Below, in pieces: positions 1 to 11,499 of a DNA stretch of 64,000 bases. The number at the start of each line of letters is the position of its first letter. Position 1 is the stretch's first letter. The notes under the pieces are model-generated. The model was not told where the DNA came from. It saw only the letters and a program-made list of their open reading frames with translations, and did not search any database. Both the position numbers and the translations under genes were made by a program. This DNA is from Macrocystis pyrifera (taxonomy: Eukaryota > Sar > Phaeophyceae > Laminariales > Laminariaceae), in the NCBI GenBank assembly GCA_031763025.1, contig JASSKH010000026.1, forward strand, positions 7,800,408-7,864,407. Reading direction: 5' to 3'.

Positions 1-1436
1 AATAGAGTCGTTTTATTACGATGACCTGTTCGGTCTTGACAACTATATTTCACCTCTATTCGGATCGCATAACCTTGAATCAACCACACAGCTCTGGCCC
101 CGGGATAATGGGACCTGAATAAGGTAAACTCCCTATTAACAGCTATACTACATAGTAATCAAACTTGCACCTTAGCACTGCTGCAGCAGCGTGAACTACG
201 GCAGTTTTTGCCTACGATTAAAAACAAATAGTGGCATATAGTTATCAAGCACTGGTATGTATGAAGTACAGCAGTATTCACCTACGAACAAGAAGACCTG
301 CTTCGAGCGCCACACTAAAAGCTACAGTACACACCTAAACGAGTACCAGGTATGAGCGGACATGTTGCCCTGCTGGACGGACCGTATAAAGATATCATGA
401 TGAATTTCATACTACCACTACGAACTGGGCCTGCCTTCAAAGGCACCTGTTCTTGTCAATGCGGTGTCATGAGCACACAAAACAAGGGGGGGGGGGGGGG
501 GTGATAGATTGCTTTGTCTGGGTGGGTATGAGGTATACATAATTGCATACGTGGGGGTAAATGTTCAACGGTGCAAGGGTAGCGATAGCGATGGACCTGG
601 TACAAAATTGAGTATCTGGTACGCAGGAACCTCGAAAGCCTAAGAAAAAAAGTAGCCCATCAGAAATACAACTGAGTCGCAGGAAGCGTGCTTCGCTGAG
701 TTAGGTGCACCCCAGGTTGTGTTAGTAGTTTACGATTCGGCCACCATACTGCTGATGATGACGCGAGTATAGTCCTGTACGTGCATTGCTGTAGTTCGTG
801 GTGGTACACTATTGCTGTTGGTATTTTGCGTGTCCGTCGAAAACAATCTTGGTGCATGCAAAAGAAGGGAGTAATACAGAAAGTACCACACCCGGTATGC
901 ACCCACGCAAACGTCCTCACTAGATATAGACACAGCAGCGATCCACATACTGGCTGTGACTCATGGTCTGATCTGACAACTTTTTTTAGTCCGAGATTTC
1001 TGCTGTGGAGCAGGGATGAACTAAAGCCACACATACAGTACACAGACCTGGCACGAACTGACAACGATGATACCCTAGCAGCAGTGTAAGATCAGCACAA
1101 CCGTGGCAATATACCGGTATTCTGCACCTGTTGTTTAGGAGTGAGTTGCAATCTTTGCGCGTGTTCATGTTGTTCACCGCCTGATTTGCACGTATCAACG
1201 AGAGGGGTTGTATGCTAGTAAGTCTGGTATTCTTAGTACAATAGGAAGCGCGGGATGCGCATTTCGGCTGTTGTTCGGGTTGTATGATGGATAGTATTCT
1301 TGGTCTTCTTGGTATGATAGCATGCCTGAGATGTTCGCATATCGGCTGTTGTTGGGGTTGTATGACAGTATGCTTGGTACTCTTGTTATGGTAACATGCT
1401 GGGGAGTGAGAACTTGTCATTACTAGCAGGCAGGAT
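1..1436. other. No gene seen
   Basis: AT/GC-balanced sequence with stops in all frames; a G-run at about 486-502 is the only notable feature. Short overlapping ORFs at 660-1420 have no family resemblance. Confidence 0.6.
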
Positions 1437-1735
1437 GGCGAGGTGAGCGCCCCCGCGGATTGACCTCAGTGAAGGTGAGCACTGATGAGCGTAGCACCTT
1501 GCAAGTGGAGGTAAGCACTTGTCATTATGCTATTGCTGAGAGGGGAGGTGAAGGTGAGCCCCTCCCTCTGGATTGGATGCTGTGGGGATTCCAGGAGTTT
1601 GGTAGGTTTGTCTACTGTTGAGTGTCCTGGGGTCTCGTTTTGTGGCGAGGTGAGCGCCCCCGTGGGTTGAGTTCAGTGAAGGTAAGCCCTGAGGGCATGG
1701 CACCTTGACAGTGAAGGTGAGCACTTGTCATTATA
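1437..1735. repeat. Tandem repeat, period about 206 bp
   Basis: GGCGAGGTGAGCGCCCCCG at 1437 recurs at 1643, each followed by 'CAGTGAAGGT(G/A)AGC' and ending 'GCACTTGTCATTAT'. About 1.5 copies. Confidence 0.8.
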
Positions 1736-1739
1736 GGGG

Positions 1740-2600
1740 CAGATGGTGGTGAGCTCTCCCCTGAGACGTGAGTTTTGTTGGGTTTGTGGAGGTTTTAGTT
1801 GGTGTTTACTCCGATACTATTCGGCAATGGGTAGTATAGCATCGTACCACTTACAACTTAAATGCGCTCACTGTGGTTACATAATGGGTAATGGATACGA
1901 CAGCACCGTACCACTTACAACTTAAATGCAAAATTGTTTCACTTTCGCTCAGACGACGTGAGGTTGTGTGCCGTCGTTATGGAAGAGTCTATGTCACTTA
2001 TGCTCAGACGACGTGAGGTTATGTGACGTGGTTAGGGCAAAGGGTGTGCTACTCATGGTATTGGATACTACGGCACCGTACCAATTACCGCTTAGATACA
2101 TTCACAGCAGTTATGTGCCGTCGTTGTGGCAAAGGCTGTGTCACTTGTGCTCAGACGACGTGAGGTTATGTGCCGTCGTTAGGGCTAAGGCTGTGCCCCC
2201 TATTCCCAGACGACGTGAGATGTTCTGCCGTCAAAAGGCTCTGCCTATTTGGCCTCGGCGACGTGAAGGTTTGGGCAGCCGCTGTGACAAAGTCTTTGCC
2301 TTGTTTGCTCAGACGACGTGATATTGTGTGCCGCCGTCATAGCAAAGGCAGACGGTGGTAGGCAGAAGATCGTACCCAGCGCTGTGGCAGTGTGCTTCAC
2401 CTAATTTCTGTTCCGAACGCAGTACCACGTTCGCCCAGCCGACGTGAGGTAGTGTTATGAGGTCGCTGTGGCAAACGGCTGTCATTTTGGCCTGGACGGC
2501 TTGAGGTTTAGCACCGTCGCTGCGGCAAAGGATTTGCCACCTTAGCGCAGACGACATGAGGTTGGGTGCCGTCGTGAAAGGCGGGCAGTAGGTGGCAGAG
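1740..2600. repeat. Degenerate minisatellite, period about 55 bp
   Basis: The core CAGACGACGTGAGGTT with a following GCCGTCGTT recurs at about 1950, 2005, 2152, 2207, 2310, 2435 and 2548, mostly at multiples of about 50-55 bp. A 25-bp stretch before it (1845, 1907) is also duplicated. Confidence 0.8.
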
Positions 2601-3553
2601 GATCATATCCTGCCCTGTAGCAGTGTGCATGTATCTGACATCTGTTTTCCACGAGTATTTGGCCTGGGTGCTCCGATATCAGACGCGCAAAGAGCTCACC
2701 TATGAAGGGCACCTGGTTGGCCTATTGAACCGGCTCGTATTTTGACTCAGCTCTGTGCATGGCATTGACGAGCAAGCATGCACGTGCGCGCGCCGTATCC
2801 GGGTGCGGTCACGTACCTTGTCACTACAGCAGTTTGGACGTTGCCCACGATGAAATAAGGAACTGCAAATCCTTTTGCAGTACAGTGTATAGTACCGGGA
2901 GTAACCATACGTGCAAAGTAACGGTACAAAGAAATGCTACACTATCGTTCAGTTGCGCACTAAACAATTGTATCTGTACATGTTTGATGTTTTTGCAGAG
3001 TCTATCTTTGTGTCATGCACGAATCCAACAGTTAATACCATAAATATGCACTTGTGCGGGTGCGGTGGTGTGTTTGATTTGGCGTGTCAGATGAGGTTTT
3101 CATTGTTCCAAGCTCGCTCTCTAGTACCGCAGTATCCTGATTGCTGCAGTTTTCGGGAGGATGAATGACGGAAGGAAAATCGAAACATTAAGGGGATATA
3201 TCTAAATTTATCTACACGTCAAAGTCAAACTCTCTATGTATGCACTTGCGCACATTATTTGGAACGTCTTTAAACACGTATGCGGACTATCTGGTACGCG
3301 CTTCAAGCCAGGAAATCAACCGCGTTACCGGGTATAACAACGGTAATATGTGACCGGAACAAAATGGTTGAATACACCAATCGAGAAGGTAATGAGTGTA
3401 GGATGGAGAATGTACGCCTGACAAAGAATCCGAACCGTAACTACGACACCAGGAATCGGCCAAAACAACAGTTCAGCGTCCCACCGAAGATAGTTGTCGT
3501 TTTTCCAGTGGATGTGTCACAGTGATCGGCGTTCGCTCAGCCGAGTGAAACGC
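2600..3553. other. No gene seen
   Basis: Several overlapping short ORFs without family resemblance. The ORF at 3280-3525 has a mixed composition (GITTVICDRNKMVEYTNREG) but nothing I recognise. Confidence 0.5.
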
Positions 3554-3555
3554 AA

Positions 3556-3795
3556 GGGGGGGGGGGGGGGGGGGGGGGAGAACATCCAAGGTAAAGGGAT
3601 TACTGCTGTCAACGCAACCCTTGGCAGAGGGTGTCCAAGACAAGGGGTCTACTGCACTTCGGGCGACTCAAACCAAGGGGGGTGGAGAGAACATCCAATG
3701 TAAGGGGATTACTGCTGTCAACCCAAACCCTTGGCAGAGGATGTCCAAGATAAGGCGACTACTGTACTTCGGGCGGTCAACCCAACCCGAGGTTG
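3556..3795. repeat. G-run followed by a 109-bp tandem duplication
   Basis: A run of about 23 G at 3556-3578 is followed by two copies of a unit starting AACATCCAA at 3581 and 3690, about 85-90 % alike (GGGATTACTGCTGTCAAC in both). Confidence 0.85.
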
Positions 3796-4599
3796 AGTCG
3801 CTCCTACTTACGATGAAAACGCAGATCTACTTGACAGATATCTAAGGTAAGGATTGCTGTGAGCGATCGTGGAGTTCCCTACGAGGAAGAGGTTAAAGGT
3901 TAATCAACACCAAGGTAAATAGTTGATTCAGAAAGTGGACAATCGACCCCAAGGTGAAGACGTTGGAATTAATAGAGCAATCGACACCAAAAGCATATAG
4001 GGATCACGCGAAGCAGCCAAGAGTGGAGTTCCTATTCTCCTGGCGACGATCCTCGAAGATCGAATGCTCGAAAAGAAAGTAAAAATCATGAAAGGCGGCT
4101 CTATGAGTTAATTCTGTGCCACAGTCCTCAAGAAATATGGGAGTGTGATCAATGTGGCGAAAACCGAAGGCTTTTTAACTGGGTGCCACACTCTTGAGGC
4201 AAACTAGGAGGGTCATCAATGAGACAGAAAGACTACTGGATCCGAAATTATCCCAGATACGGCAAAGAAGATAAGTAGAGTCAAGCCCAACGAAACGGGA
4301 GTTAAAGGTAACCAGCTCCAGAGCCACCACGGGTACTACCAAGGAGGTAACAGAGTCACACCCAACGCAGTCAGAGAGAATGGTAACTGGCTGGTGAACG
4401 GCGCTCAACGCTAAGAATGGACCGGCGTGTCTCGACAACCATTTGCACTAGTGGCAGTGGCTGATTCAGGGGTAAGTCCATAACAATCCAAGATCAACGC
4501 TATGCTCAACTTGCTCAGGCCAACGTACTAGGAAAGGTGAGCCCCTTGGTTAGCGTGGCTTGGTACCGATGAGCACGAGCCTCAATATCGGCCACTAGC

Positions 4600-6955
4600 A
4601 TAACGATCGAACTTGTTCCGGCCAGGCAGAAACGTCCGACACAAGCAAGTGATTGAGAACAAAGAGAGAGTCTCGCTAGGTACACACGAACTCCGAGCGG
4701 GTCATCGAGTGTACTGTGGCGTTGAGTCAATCGGGCAATGCTGGGCGGTCATCTCCGGCACAGGAGCTGAGTGCGGTGTTTTGGTCGGTGAACTACTTCA
4801 GACCGTATGCCTGGGGAAGGGAGTTGCCCGTCGTCGACTCGGCTGTTCGAAAGTCAGAGACTTTCCTCCATGCGGCGCAGAAGAGATCTGCGATTCATCG
4901 AATGCGCCACGGTCCTGTAGTGGTCACCCTGAACTCACCTGCTCCCGAATACCCTGTCGGTTGGCGTGTTCTGCTTTGAGGTGATATCTTCAGGCAGGCT
5001 TTTCCAGGCGATGTATCTTGTTGTCAAACGTACTGAGGTCCGGAGGGACTTATCCTTGCGGAGCTTGGTGCAGACGAAGGGATTGCGCCGGCAACAGAGC
5101 GTGATACAGGAATTAGAGTCAAACGGTTTGTGTATACGCCATGTGCCACCTGTTTTGCATGCATACAACCTGTAAACACGCTCGAAACCAGATAATCAAC
5201 CGCATTGTGACCGTCATAACATGCCTGATCAATCAACGTCGATGGTTGTTAAGACGACTGGAATTACGGAAACTTGTGACATTCTTGGTGTTGTCGAGTT
5301 ACTACTGCCGTAGCTGTTGATTATCTCCAAGGGCGACGAAACGGTGCGAGGGGCCCGTATGTCCACCGTCTGCCCTATCAACCCAAGTAATTGATACAGT
5401 GCAGAATTCGCCTCTGTTAGAGGGAGACCAGGGAAGAGGTGGAGTGTTACCGTGGAAACACGGATATTCTTAGTCGAGCTTGGGTCAGGTGAAGAGGCAA
5501 AGATGAAGAGGGATGGTAGTTGCAATACCACGAATGTATTCGCCGGCATACCCTTAATGACGAGGACTTCAAGATAGCTATATCGAAGGCAATGATACCG
5601 GAGTTGTTAGCCTTGGTTTGCAGCACATTTGGTTGTCCAGGCGTGGTACGCACAACTTTGCTGACCCAGGGCAAGTGTAAGTATCCCACGTTAGCCAAGG
5701 ACGTTAAGTATGTGCTCTTATATAAGCGCACGAGTAGAAAATGGGTGACTACGCAAGTGACAGTATCACTAACTATTAATAGCACCCTAAAATCGTGGAA
5801 GGTCCCTGAGATGTACACATAAGGCCTTAAGCAGGGGCTGCAAAAAAAGGAAATGGGTTCTAGCATGTGTTGTCCTTGGTGGAAGAAGCTAGCAGATCCT
5901 TTGTTCACGTGTCCTGTGCCGTCGAAGGAGGCACTTGCGGTAAAGCCTCACACTGAGCGATGTGCGTATCGGAATCGCTATTGGTCCGGAGTGATGCAGG
6001 GGGTCAGTTTATAGCCGTGAACCCCCTGTGCCAATCACTAAGAGTGTCGGTATGCTACGGTCTCGTCAACCACACCCGAGGGCAGGGATCTGTCGAACGA
6101 TGGGAGAGTGGCTACAGAAAACATGATCGGGACTCTGCAAGTCTTTGCCTCTTCAGCGAGACGAAGACGTACTCTCCGAGTGATGGATTCGGTGCTTCAC
6201 CCTAGATCTTCACCCACCATGCGTTCCGTTGACGTCAGATTTGCCTGTCACGGATGGGTATCAGGCCGGGGCTAAACGTTTGTCATGCCTGTCATTGATT
6301 ATTGTATTGCCTGACATCGACGTTTGACAAAATGTACGTGGACGGGTGCAGTGCCAAACCGAGGACGACGGTCTTCGCAGTGGGCATCAAAACATTTCAT
6401 GAATGCGCCGACCTGGCAATGCCGTCGATCTATGGCTCGCGCACCCGGTCGGGGGATCGGGTAGAAGACTTGCCGAGAATTACACTTTGGCGGAAACCGT
6501 TGTAAACGATGACCGTTCGCAAGCTCTCGAGGGACGTCGCAGACACGTGAGTATGCGAGTACGTTTTAGATGGCCTGACTGGAATCTTGGAGAGTATTAC
6601 TCAGCTGCAGCTGCACGTATTCCTGGTGGAGACACGTAAGTATGGGAGTAGTCTGCAACTGGATCCGGATGAGGTGAGTACAGGTTTCACTCCCAGGCAG
6701 CTGGATAGATTAACGCTTGGTATGGACTGCACCAGTATTCACACTGCCGTTCTCGCCCGCCGGAGATGCCAATACGGGAAGAGCGACAAACAGCTTCCAG
6801 AGTAGCGAGCGAGGCACACCGGGTAGATACCAAGGTCAGGACGGAGGTTCCAGACATTCGCAGGCGGCAAACGTTCATCCAAGAAGTGTACGACGTCAGC
6901 CACTGATAGCGGCCAGCGGGGTGTCCAGATGAAGATTGATAGCGAATCAAGAGTC
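4600..6955 (+). mobile_element. Decayed Ty3/gypsy-like LTR retrotransposon (pol region)
   Basis: Broken pieces of a pol polyprotein in the right order and on one strand. At about 4716-4880 an RNase H-like piece has ELSAVFWSVNYFRPYAWGR and ELPVV. Near 5130-5190 there is a Cys-rich piece (CATCFAC) like the integrase zinc region. At 5590-5655 comes LALVCSTFGCPGVVR. At 5975-6190 comes the integrase end with RSDAGGQFIAVNPLCQSLRV, RGQGSVERW and SETKTYSPSD. At 6480-6570 is a stretch like the GPF/chromodomain linker (VVNDDRSQALEGRRRHVSMR). Stops and frame changes occur between pieces, so it cannot be active. No LTRs were seen; the right end runs into an assembly gap. Confidence 0.6.
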
Positions 6956-7055
6956 NNNNNNNNNNNNNNNNNNNNNNNNNNNNNNNNNNNNNNNNNNNNN
7001 NNNNNNNNNNNNNNNNNNNNNNNNNNNNNNNNNNNNNNNNNNNNNNNNNNNNNNN
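6956..7055. other. Assembly gap (100 N)
   Basis: Exactly 100 N, the usual placeholder for a gap of unknown size. It sits at the 3' end of the decayed retrotransposon. Confidence 0.99.
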
Positions 7056-7115
7056 TATTCTTGCAAAACAAAAGCAAAAAACAATACCTGCTGACAAACA
7101 AGCGGGATGCGGCTA

Positions 7116-7224
7116 CTACGGGGGGTCCATAGTTAATAGGACCTATGCTCTACATAAAAAACTATATATTCACCTATTTTCACGAACAATTTCTGGTCCT
7201 ATTTACTATGGTCCCTTACCGTAA
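7116..7224. mobile_element. MITE-A copy 1
   Basis: Palindromic element of about 105 bp. Consensus termini are TTACGGGGGACCATAGTAAA... and its inverse, extending over about 27 bp, with a conserved inner part ACCTATATATTTACCTATTT. Flanked by TA. Non-autonomous; no ORF. Confidence 0.92.
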
Positions 7225-7374
7225 ATAATAAATAATACGTGTCTGACCTGTGCCCCGCTGCTAGTTTCTCGGTCGTCAAACTGCATATTCTCTGTACAGC
7301 GTGGCAACAGGCAAACGGGAAAAAAGAAGAAGACAAAACACAGAGGGAGAGAGCAGAGGAAATAACAGGGAGGG

Positions 7375-7422
7375 GTGGGGGGGGGGGAGGGAGGGAGGGA
7401 GGGAGGGAGGGAGGGAGGAGGT
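7375..7422. repeat. (GAGG)n tract
   Basis: G-run then (GGGA)n; purine-rich simple repeat. Confidence 0.95.
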
Positions 7423-7487
7423 GAGGACACGCCGGGTTCACAACTGCATGCTCAGGTTTTTACACTTACACAACACAGGCATTGATA

Positions 7488-7593
7488 TTTACGGGGGTCC
7501 ATAGTTAACGGGACCAAATATTGTTAGTAAAAATAGGTAAATATATAGGTTTTTATGTACACCATAGGTCCTATTAACTATGGACCCCCGTGG
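7488..7593. mobile_element. MITE-A copy 2
   Basis: Same family as 7116-7224, opposite orientation of the inner part (AAATATTGTTAGTAAAAATA). Flanked by TA on both sides. Confidence 0.92.
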
Positions 7594-7636
7594 TAGAGGA
7601 TCTCATCACGACAAAAAACAGCAAACGCAACCAGCG

Positions 7637-7667
<31 letters not shown>

Positions 7668-7838
7668 AACTGTTTGCGCCTATTCGTATACCTGGTACAG
7701 TATACACACTGCTGTAGTACCGCCATCACCTTTGAACGAAAAAAAACAAACAAAACAGACAAAAAAGATCGCAACGAAAAACGCAATCAAGTGAGCTCCA
7801 GCGATGGCCCACTTTTGTACAACACGTAACGACAGCTA

Positions 7839-7943
7839 TTACGGGGGGACCATAGTAAACAGGACCAAATATTGTTAGTAAAAATAGGTAAATATATAGG
7901 TTTTTATTACACCATAGGTCCTATTAACTATGGACCCCCGTAA
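7839..7943. mobile_element. MITE-A copy 3
   Basis: Full-length copy with TTACGGGG...CCCCCGTAA ends and TA on both sides; nearly identical to copy 2. Confidence 0.93.
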
Positions 7944-8079
7944 TAGAAACAACCCCTGAAGGGATGCGTGGTCAACGGTTGAAAGGCTAAGGCAAGCAAT
8001 AGACGAATCCCCCGCCCCCCTGTCCCCTCCGGTATACGAAGATGTTGGGTTGGCAACGACGCTGAAAAACACGCCTCGC

Positions 8080-8475
8080 GTGAGCTAGACAATCAGGTTT
8101 TTTACCGTTTTATTTTTTTAGGCGGTCACCACGGCTGGCGGTCGAGTTGGATCATCTTGTGCGGGGGAGAACTCCACACAAGGGGGATGATCGTATCACG
8201 TAGTGTGTATATGGTAAGGTACCCACTAGGCAGTTGCATGGTAAAACCATTGCTGTCTCTGGAAGTGGCCACACCAGAAAATCCGCCTCAAAAGCGGTTC
8301 TCAGTAGAATGCAGCTTACCCTTCATGCGACTCGCACAACACCTCTAGGCGCTTCGCGTTAGGTGTAAGCAATGTCTGGCTGGCCGGTGAAAACCCGACG
8401 TGCTCCGTCCCGGCATTGTAGGGATGCGAGGGTCTATGGCCATACGACTACGGCCATGCATGATATCGAGGACAC
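8080..8475 (+). mobile_element. C-tailed repeat (family B), near full-length copy
   Basis: Starts TGAGCTAGACAATCAGG, contains GGTGAAAACCCGACGTGCTC and ends CATGCATGATATCGAGGACA followed by a C-rich stretch (8470-8560). The same 3' end recurs in many copies with different 5' lengths. No ORF. See the finding on C-tailed retroposons. Confidence 0.8.
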
Positions 8476-9132
8476 CCCCCGCCTGCCCTCTCCCCCTGCC
8501 TACCCCTCCACCCCCCCTCTCGTCCCCCTACCCCCCTCTCCGCGCCCACTTCCCCACCTTGCGTAGTCCCCATAGTCCCGTCCGATAACGGAGGTTGGAC
8601 ACATAATTCCGCCGATCGCTGGCCACCGTCGCCGCTGAAGGCTCCGCCGTCCACTCCCGCAGACAAAACCCCGACATGCACCCCACGGACACCAAAAGCT
8701 GAACAAAAAAGCGAAAAAGCGTAAAACGAGGAAAAATAAAGAAAATCAAAACAAACAGACAAGACAGATAGACAGACAGACACACAAACAAACAAACAAG
8801 CGGAACAAAAACAATCGATGAAACGCACTGTGTGTCAAACTTCTTGTGAGTCCCACAGCTGTCACAACGCCCTCTGGATTGCAGCGCGATCGCTGGCCGG
8901 CGGGCGTCGTCGCCCTTTTCCAATACCAATCACCATACGTACAAATCAAATCATTCATACAAATCACACAGATCCTTCACACAGATCATGCAAATCGTAC
9001 ACATAAAGGCCATACCAACCACAAAGCGCCCAGCGGGCAACACAACAAAAACAAGGCGAAAACAGAGCAGTCAATTACTAGACGTGCCGTACGTGGTTCG
9101 GGCCTGTACTACAGGTACTACAACTGTAGTAG
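8476..9132. other. C-rich then (CA)/(AAAC)-rich sequence, no gene
   Basis: 8476-8560 is the C-rich tail of the family B copy; 8700-8800 is AC/AG-rich. ORFs on both strands are compositional artefacts. Confidence 0.6.
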
Positions 9133-9134
9133 TA

Positions 9135-9240
9135 TTACGGGGGGACCATAGTAAATAGGACCAATTATTGTCGGTAAAAATAGGTAAACATATAGGTTTT
9201 TGTGCGTACCGCAGGTCCTATTTACTGTGCCCCCTCGTAA
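9135..9240. mobile_element. MITE-A copy 4
   Basis: TTACGGGGGGACC...CCCCTCGTAA ends, flanked by TA. Confidence 0.92.
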
Positions 9241-9514
9241 TAGTAGAAATAACAATTAACAAAAAAAAAAACAGCGCTAGCTGTGAGAGAGATCGAGGAT
9301 TTCGTCTACAGTTAGTACTGCTGTAGTCTCATCTCAAAAGCAAGCTGCGTGTATGTGATAATTTGACCCGGCGTACTTCTAATACGGGTTGATGCTTGAT
9401 GTTTGATGTTTGATACGTGACCTCATGAAGGATAATAGTAACACAATAGTATGTATGTACATTGCTTAAATGATGAGTAGGGCCTGTATGCCTTCCTTTA
9501 GGAGGGGTCAAGCC

Positions 9515-9612
9515 CGTAGATAAGTATCACTCTGACCAGAAATATAAGAACCATTTGGACTCTGATATTATACGAACATAAAACGGAGCTTGTACACCCG
9601 GTCAGAGTGGTA
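9515..9612. mobile_element. Hairpin family D copy
   Basis: Imperfect inverted repeat with outer CACTCTGACC...GGTCAGAGTG and an inner AAATATAAGAACC. The same outer/inner pattern recurs at 31545, 41235 and 63035. Confidence 0.6.
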
Positions 9613-9966
9613 TTCCTTCCTGAGGGGTCGGGCCTATATGGGCCTATGACCGAAAATAAAAAGGGTACTTGTAGTGTATGCAGCCCAAACTGTCGAGCCA
9701 ACGCGCAAGAGAGCACCGTTTAATACTGCTGCGGGGTCTGTTCGCTTCATCACAGCTCAACGCAAAGACCGCAAGCCAACTTTCGCTAACTATAACTACC
9801 CGCTGGGCTCTCCTCTCTTCCACGAGGCTCTCTTCCCGCAAGCAAGGCTAGGGGTTTTACTTGGTTCAATATTAAAAGCTCTGTCCCTGTCAACTAATAG
9901 GGCTCTTGTCCCGTAAGGGTCTGGGCCTACCCGTACAGCAGCAGGGTTCAAGTTGAAACTCTTCTA

Positions 9967-10191
9967 TTATGGGGGACCATAGTAATTTTATGGTGGACCT
10001 AGAGTAAATAGGACCAAACATTCTTACTACGGGGGGTCCATAGTTAATAGGACCTATGCTGTATATAAAAACCTATATATTTACCTATTTTCACTAACAA
10101 AATTTGGTCCCGTTAACTATGGACCGCCCGTAATAGTAAAAACAGGTAAATATATAGGTTTTGTGTACGTACCGTAGGTCCTATTTACTAT
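9967..10191. mobile_element. MITE-A copy 5 (outer), interrupted by copy 6
   Basis: The left end TTATGGGGGACCATAGTAA and the inner part ...ACCAAACATTCTTA are separated from GTAAAAACAGGTAAATATAT by a complete second copy at 10027-10133. The right terminus is truncated after ACTATG. Confidence 0.88.
10027..10133. mobile_element. MITE-A copy 6, nested in copy 5
   Basis: Complete copy with TA at both borders. Removing it and one TA rejoins copy 5 exactly at the expected ATTNTTAGTAAAAA. Confidence 0.92.
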
Positions 10192-10194
10192 GTG

Positions 10195-10292
10195 GCAATG
10201 CCGCAGCCAGTCCCGTTTGGGGGGAGAGACCACTCAAATTCTACGCAGTTTGTCCCCAGACGGGGAATACCGCAGCCCTCAAAAGGGTCAGT
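10195..10292. mobile_element. Hairpin family C copy
   Basis: Inverted repeat GCAGCCAGTCCCGTTTGGGG ... TTTGTCCCCAGACGGG, with 'CTCAAAAGGGTC' after it. The same palindrome occurs at 16796, 31068 and 43744. Confidence 0.65.
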
Positions 10293-10527
10293 GAAGTATT
10301 TGCCCTCTGTAGGGCTCTCTTCCCCCCCTCGCGTAACTCCATACGTCGAACAAATAGATCATGATCTATCTACAGATAGATCATCTGTTAGTAGTTTCCC
10401 ACCTGCCGTGGCGAGAGAGCTGTGCAGGATCTGTGTACGAAGCACAGGTCCAACCCAGGAAACATGCGCTATATATATACAGTAGGTCATGCAGATCATA
10501 CGGAGTTCCACCCGGCAACACGAGCTA

Positions 10528-10634
10528 TTATGGGGGACCACAGTAAATAGCACCAAATATCGTTAGTAAAAAAAAAACAAAATATTTAGGCTTTCGTGTG
10601 TACCGGAGGTCCTATTTACTACGGCCCCCCGAAA
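10528..10634. mobile_element. MITE-A copy 7
   Basis: TTATGGGGGACC...GGCCCCCCGAAA, flanked by TA; the inner part has an A-run. Confidence 0.88.
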
Positions 10635-10813
10635 TAGATCATACAGATCATACAGATCAGGAATATACCTGCCGTAACGGATTTAGATCATAAAATGATC
10701 TGTAGATGATCTATCTGCCCGATGCGTGAAACATTCTACCTTGAGGGTTTTTTCTATAGGAGTCTTGCCTCTTTCTACAGTCGAGGGCTCTCTGCCTGTA
10801 GGCTACAGCACTA

Positions 10814-10918
10814 TTTGTGGGGGGCAACAGTAAATAGGACCTACGGTACAAGCAAAAACCTATACATTTCCTTATTTTTACGAACAGTATTTGGTCCTAT
10901 TTACTATGGTCCCCGTAA
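10814..10918. mobile_element. MITE-A copy 8
   Basis: Degenerate left end (TTTGTGGGGGGC), good right end (TTTACTATGGTCCCCGTAA), TA on both sides. Confidence 0.88.
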
Positions 10919-11029
10919 TAGAAAAAGGTTCGATCCTTAGAGTAGAGGTCATAGATGCCCTTTTGGCGATTTCCCGCATGCTCGGGAGTATTACCCGGCC
11001 CACCAATACCCGCCATGGGGGGTACGAGT

Positions 11030-11480
11030 AGAACTTCATACTCGCTGGGTGTTTTGGGCCCGGCGTACCCTGGTACCGGATATCCCCTGTTTCACCCTGG
11101 AAACCCGGGGATAGCACATTATCATCCCCCTAAGCCACGTCCCCCGACCGTATTTCGCACACAATCTCCGGGCAACCTTGTCTTAATTTTTTCTCTCTCA
11201 ACACACACATCACACATAACACGATACCCCGCTATCATGTTATAGCTTCGGGGCTACTTCGAGGTGCGCAAAGCAAACCCGCAGCAGCATCGTCCCGCAA
11301 ACAAGTACGAAATACTAGCCAGCGTATATACGTTATGTACGGGATGGTATGTCCCTTCCCGGGGTTTCCAGGGTAAAAAAACAGGCACTCGGGGTCCCAA
11401 TACCCGCGAGTATACCTGGGTATTTCCCCGCCAAAACTGGCGAGTACCCGTCGGCCACGGGTACTCGGTGGGTAACACCT
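11030..11480. repeat. Imperfect inverted repeat with about 230-bp spacer
   Basis: CTGTTTCACCCTGGAAACCC near 11087 is mirrored by GGGGTTTCCAGGGTAAAAAA near 11361, and further matches (GTACTCG...GTTTTGG) extend both arms to roughly 100 bp. It could be a foldback element; no ORF inside. Confidence 0.5.
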
Positions 11481-11499
11481 CTGCTTTTTCTGCTCTACC

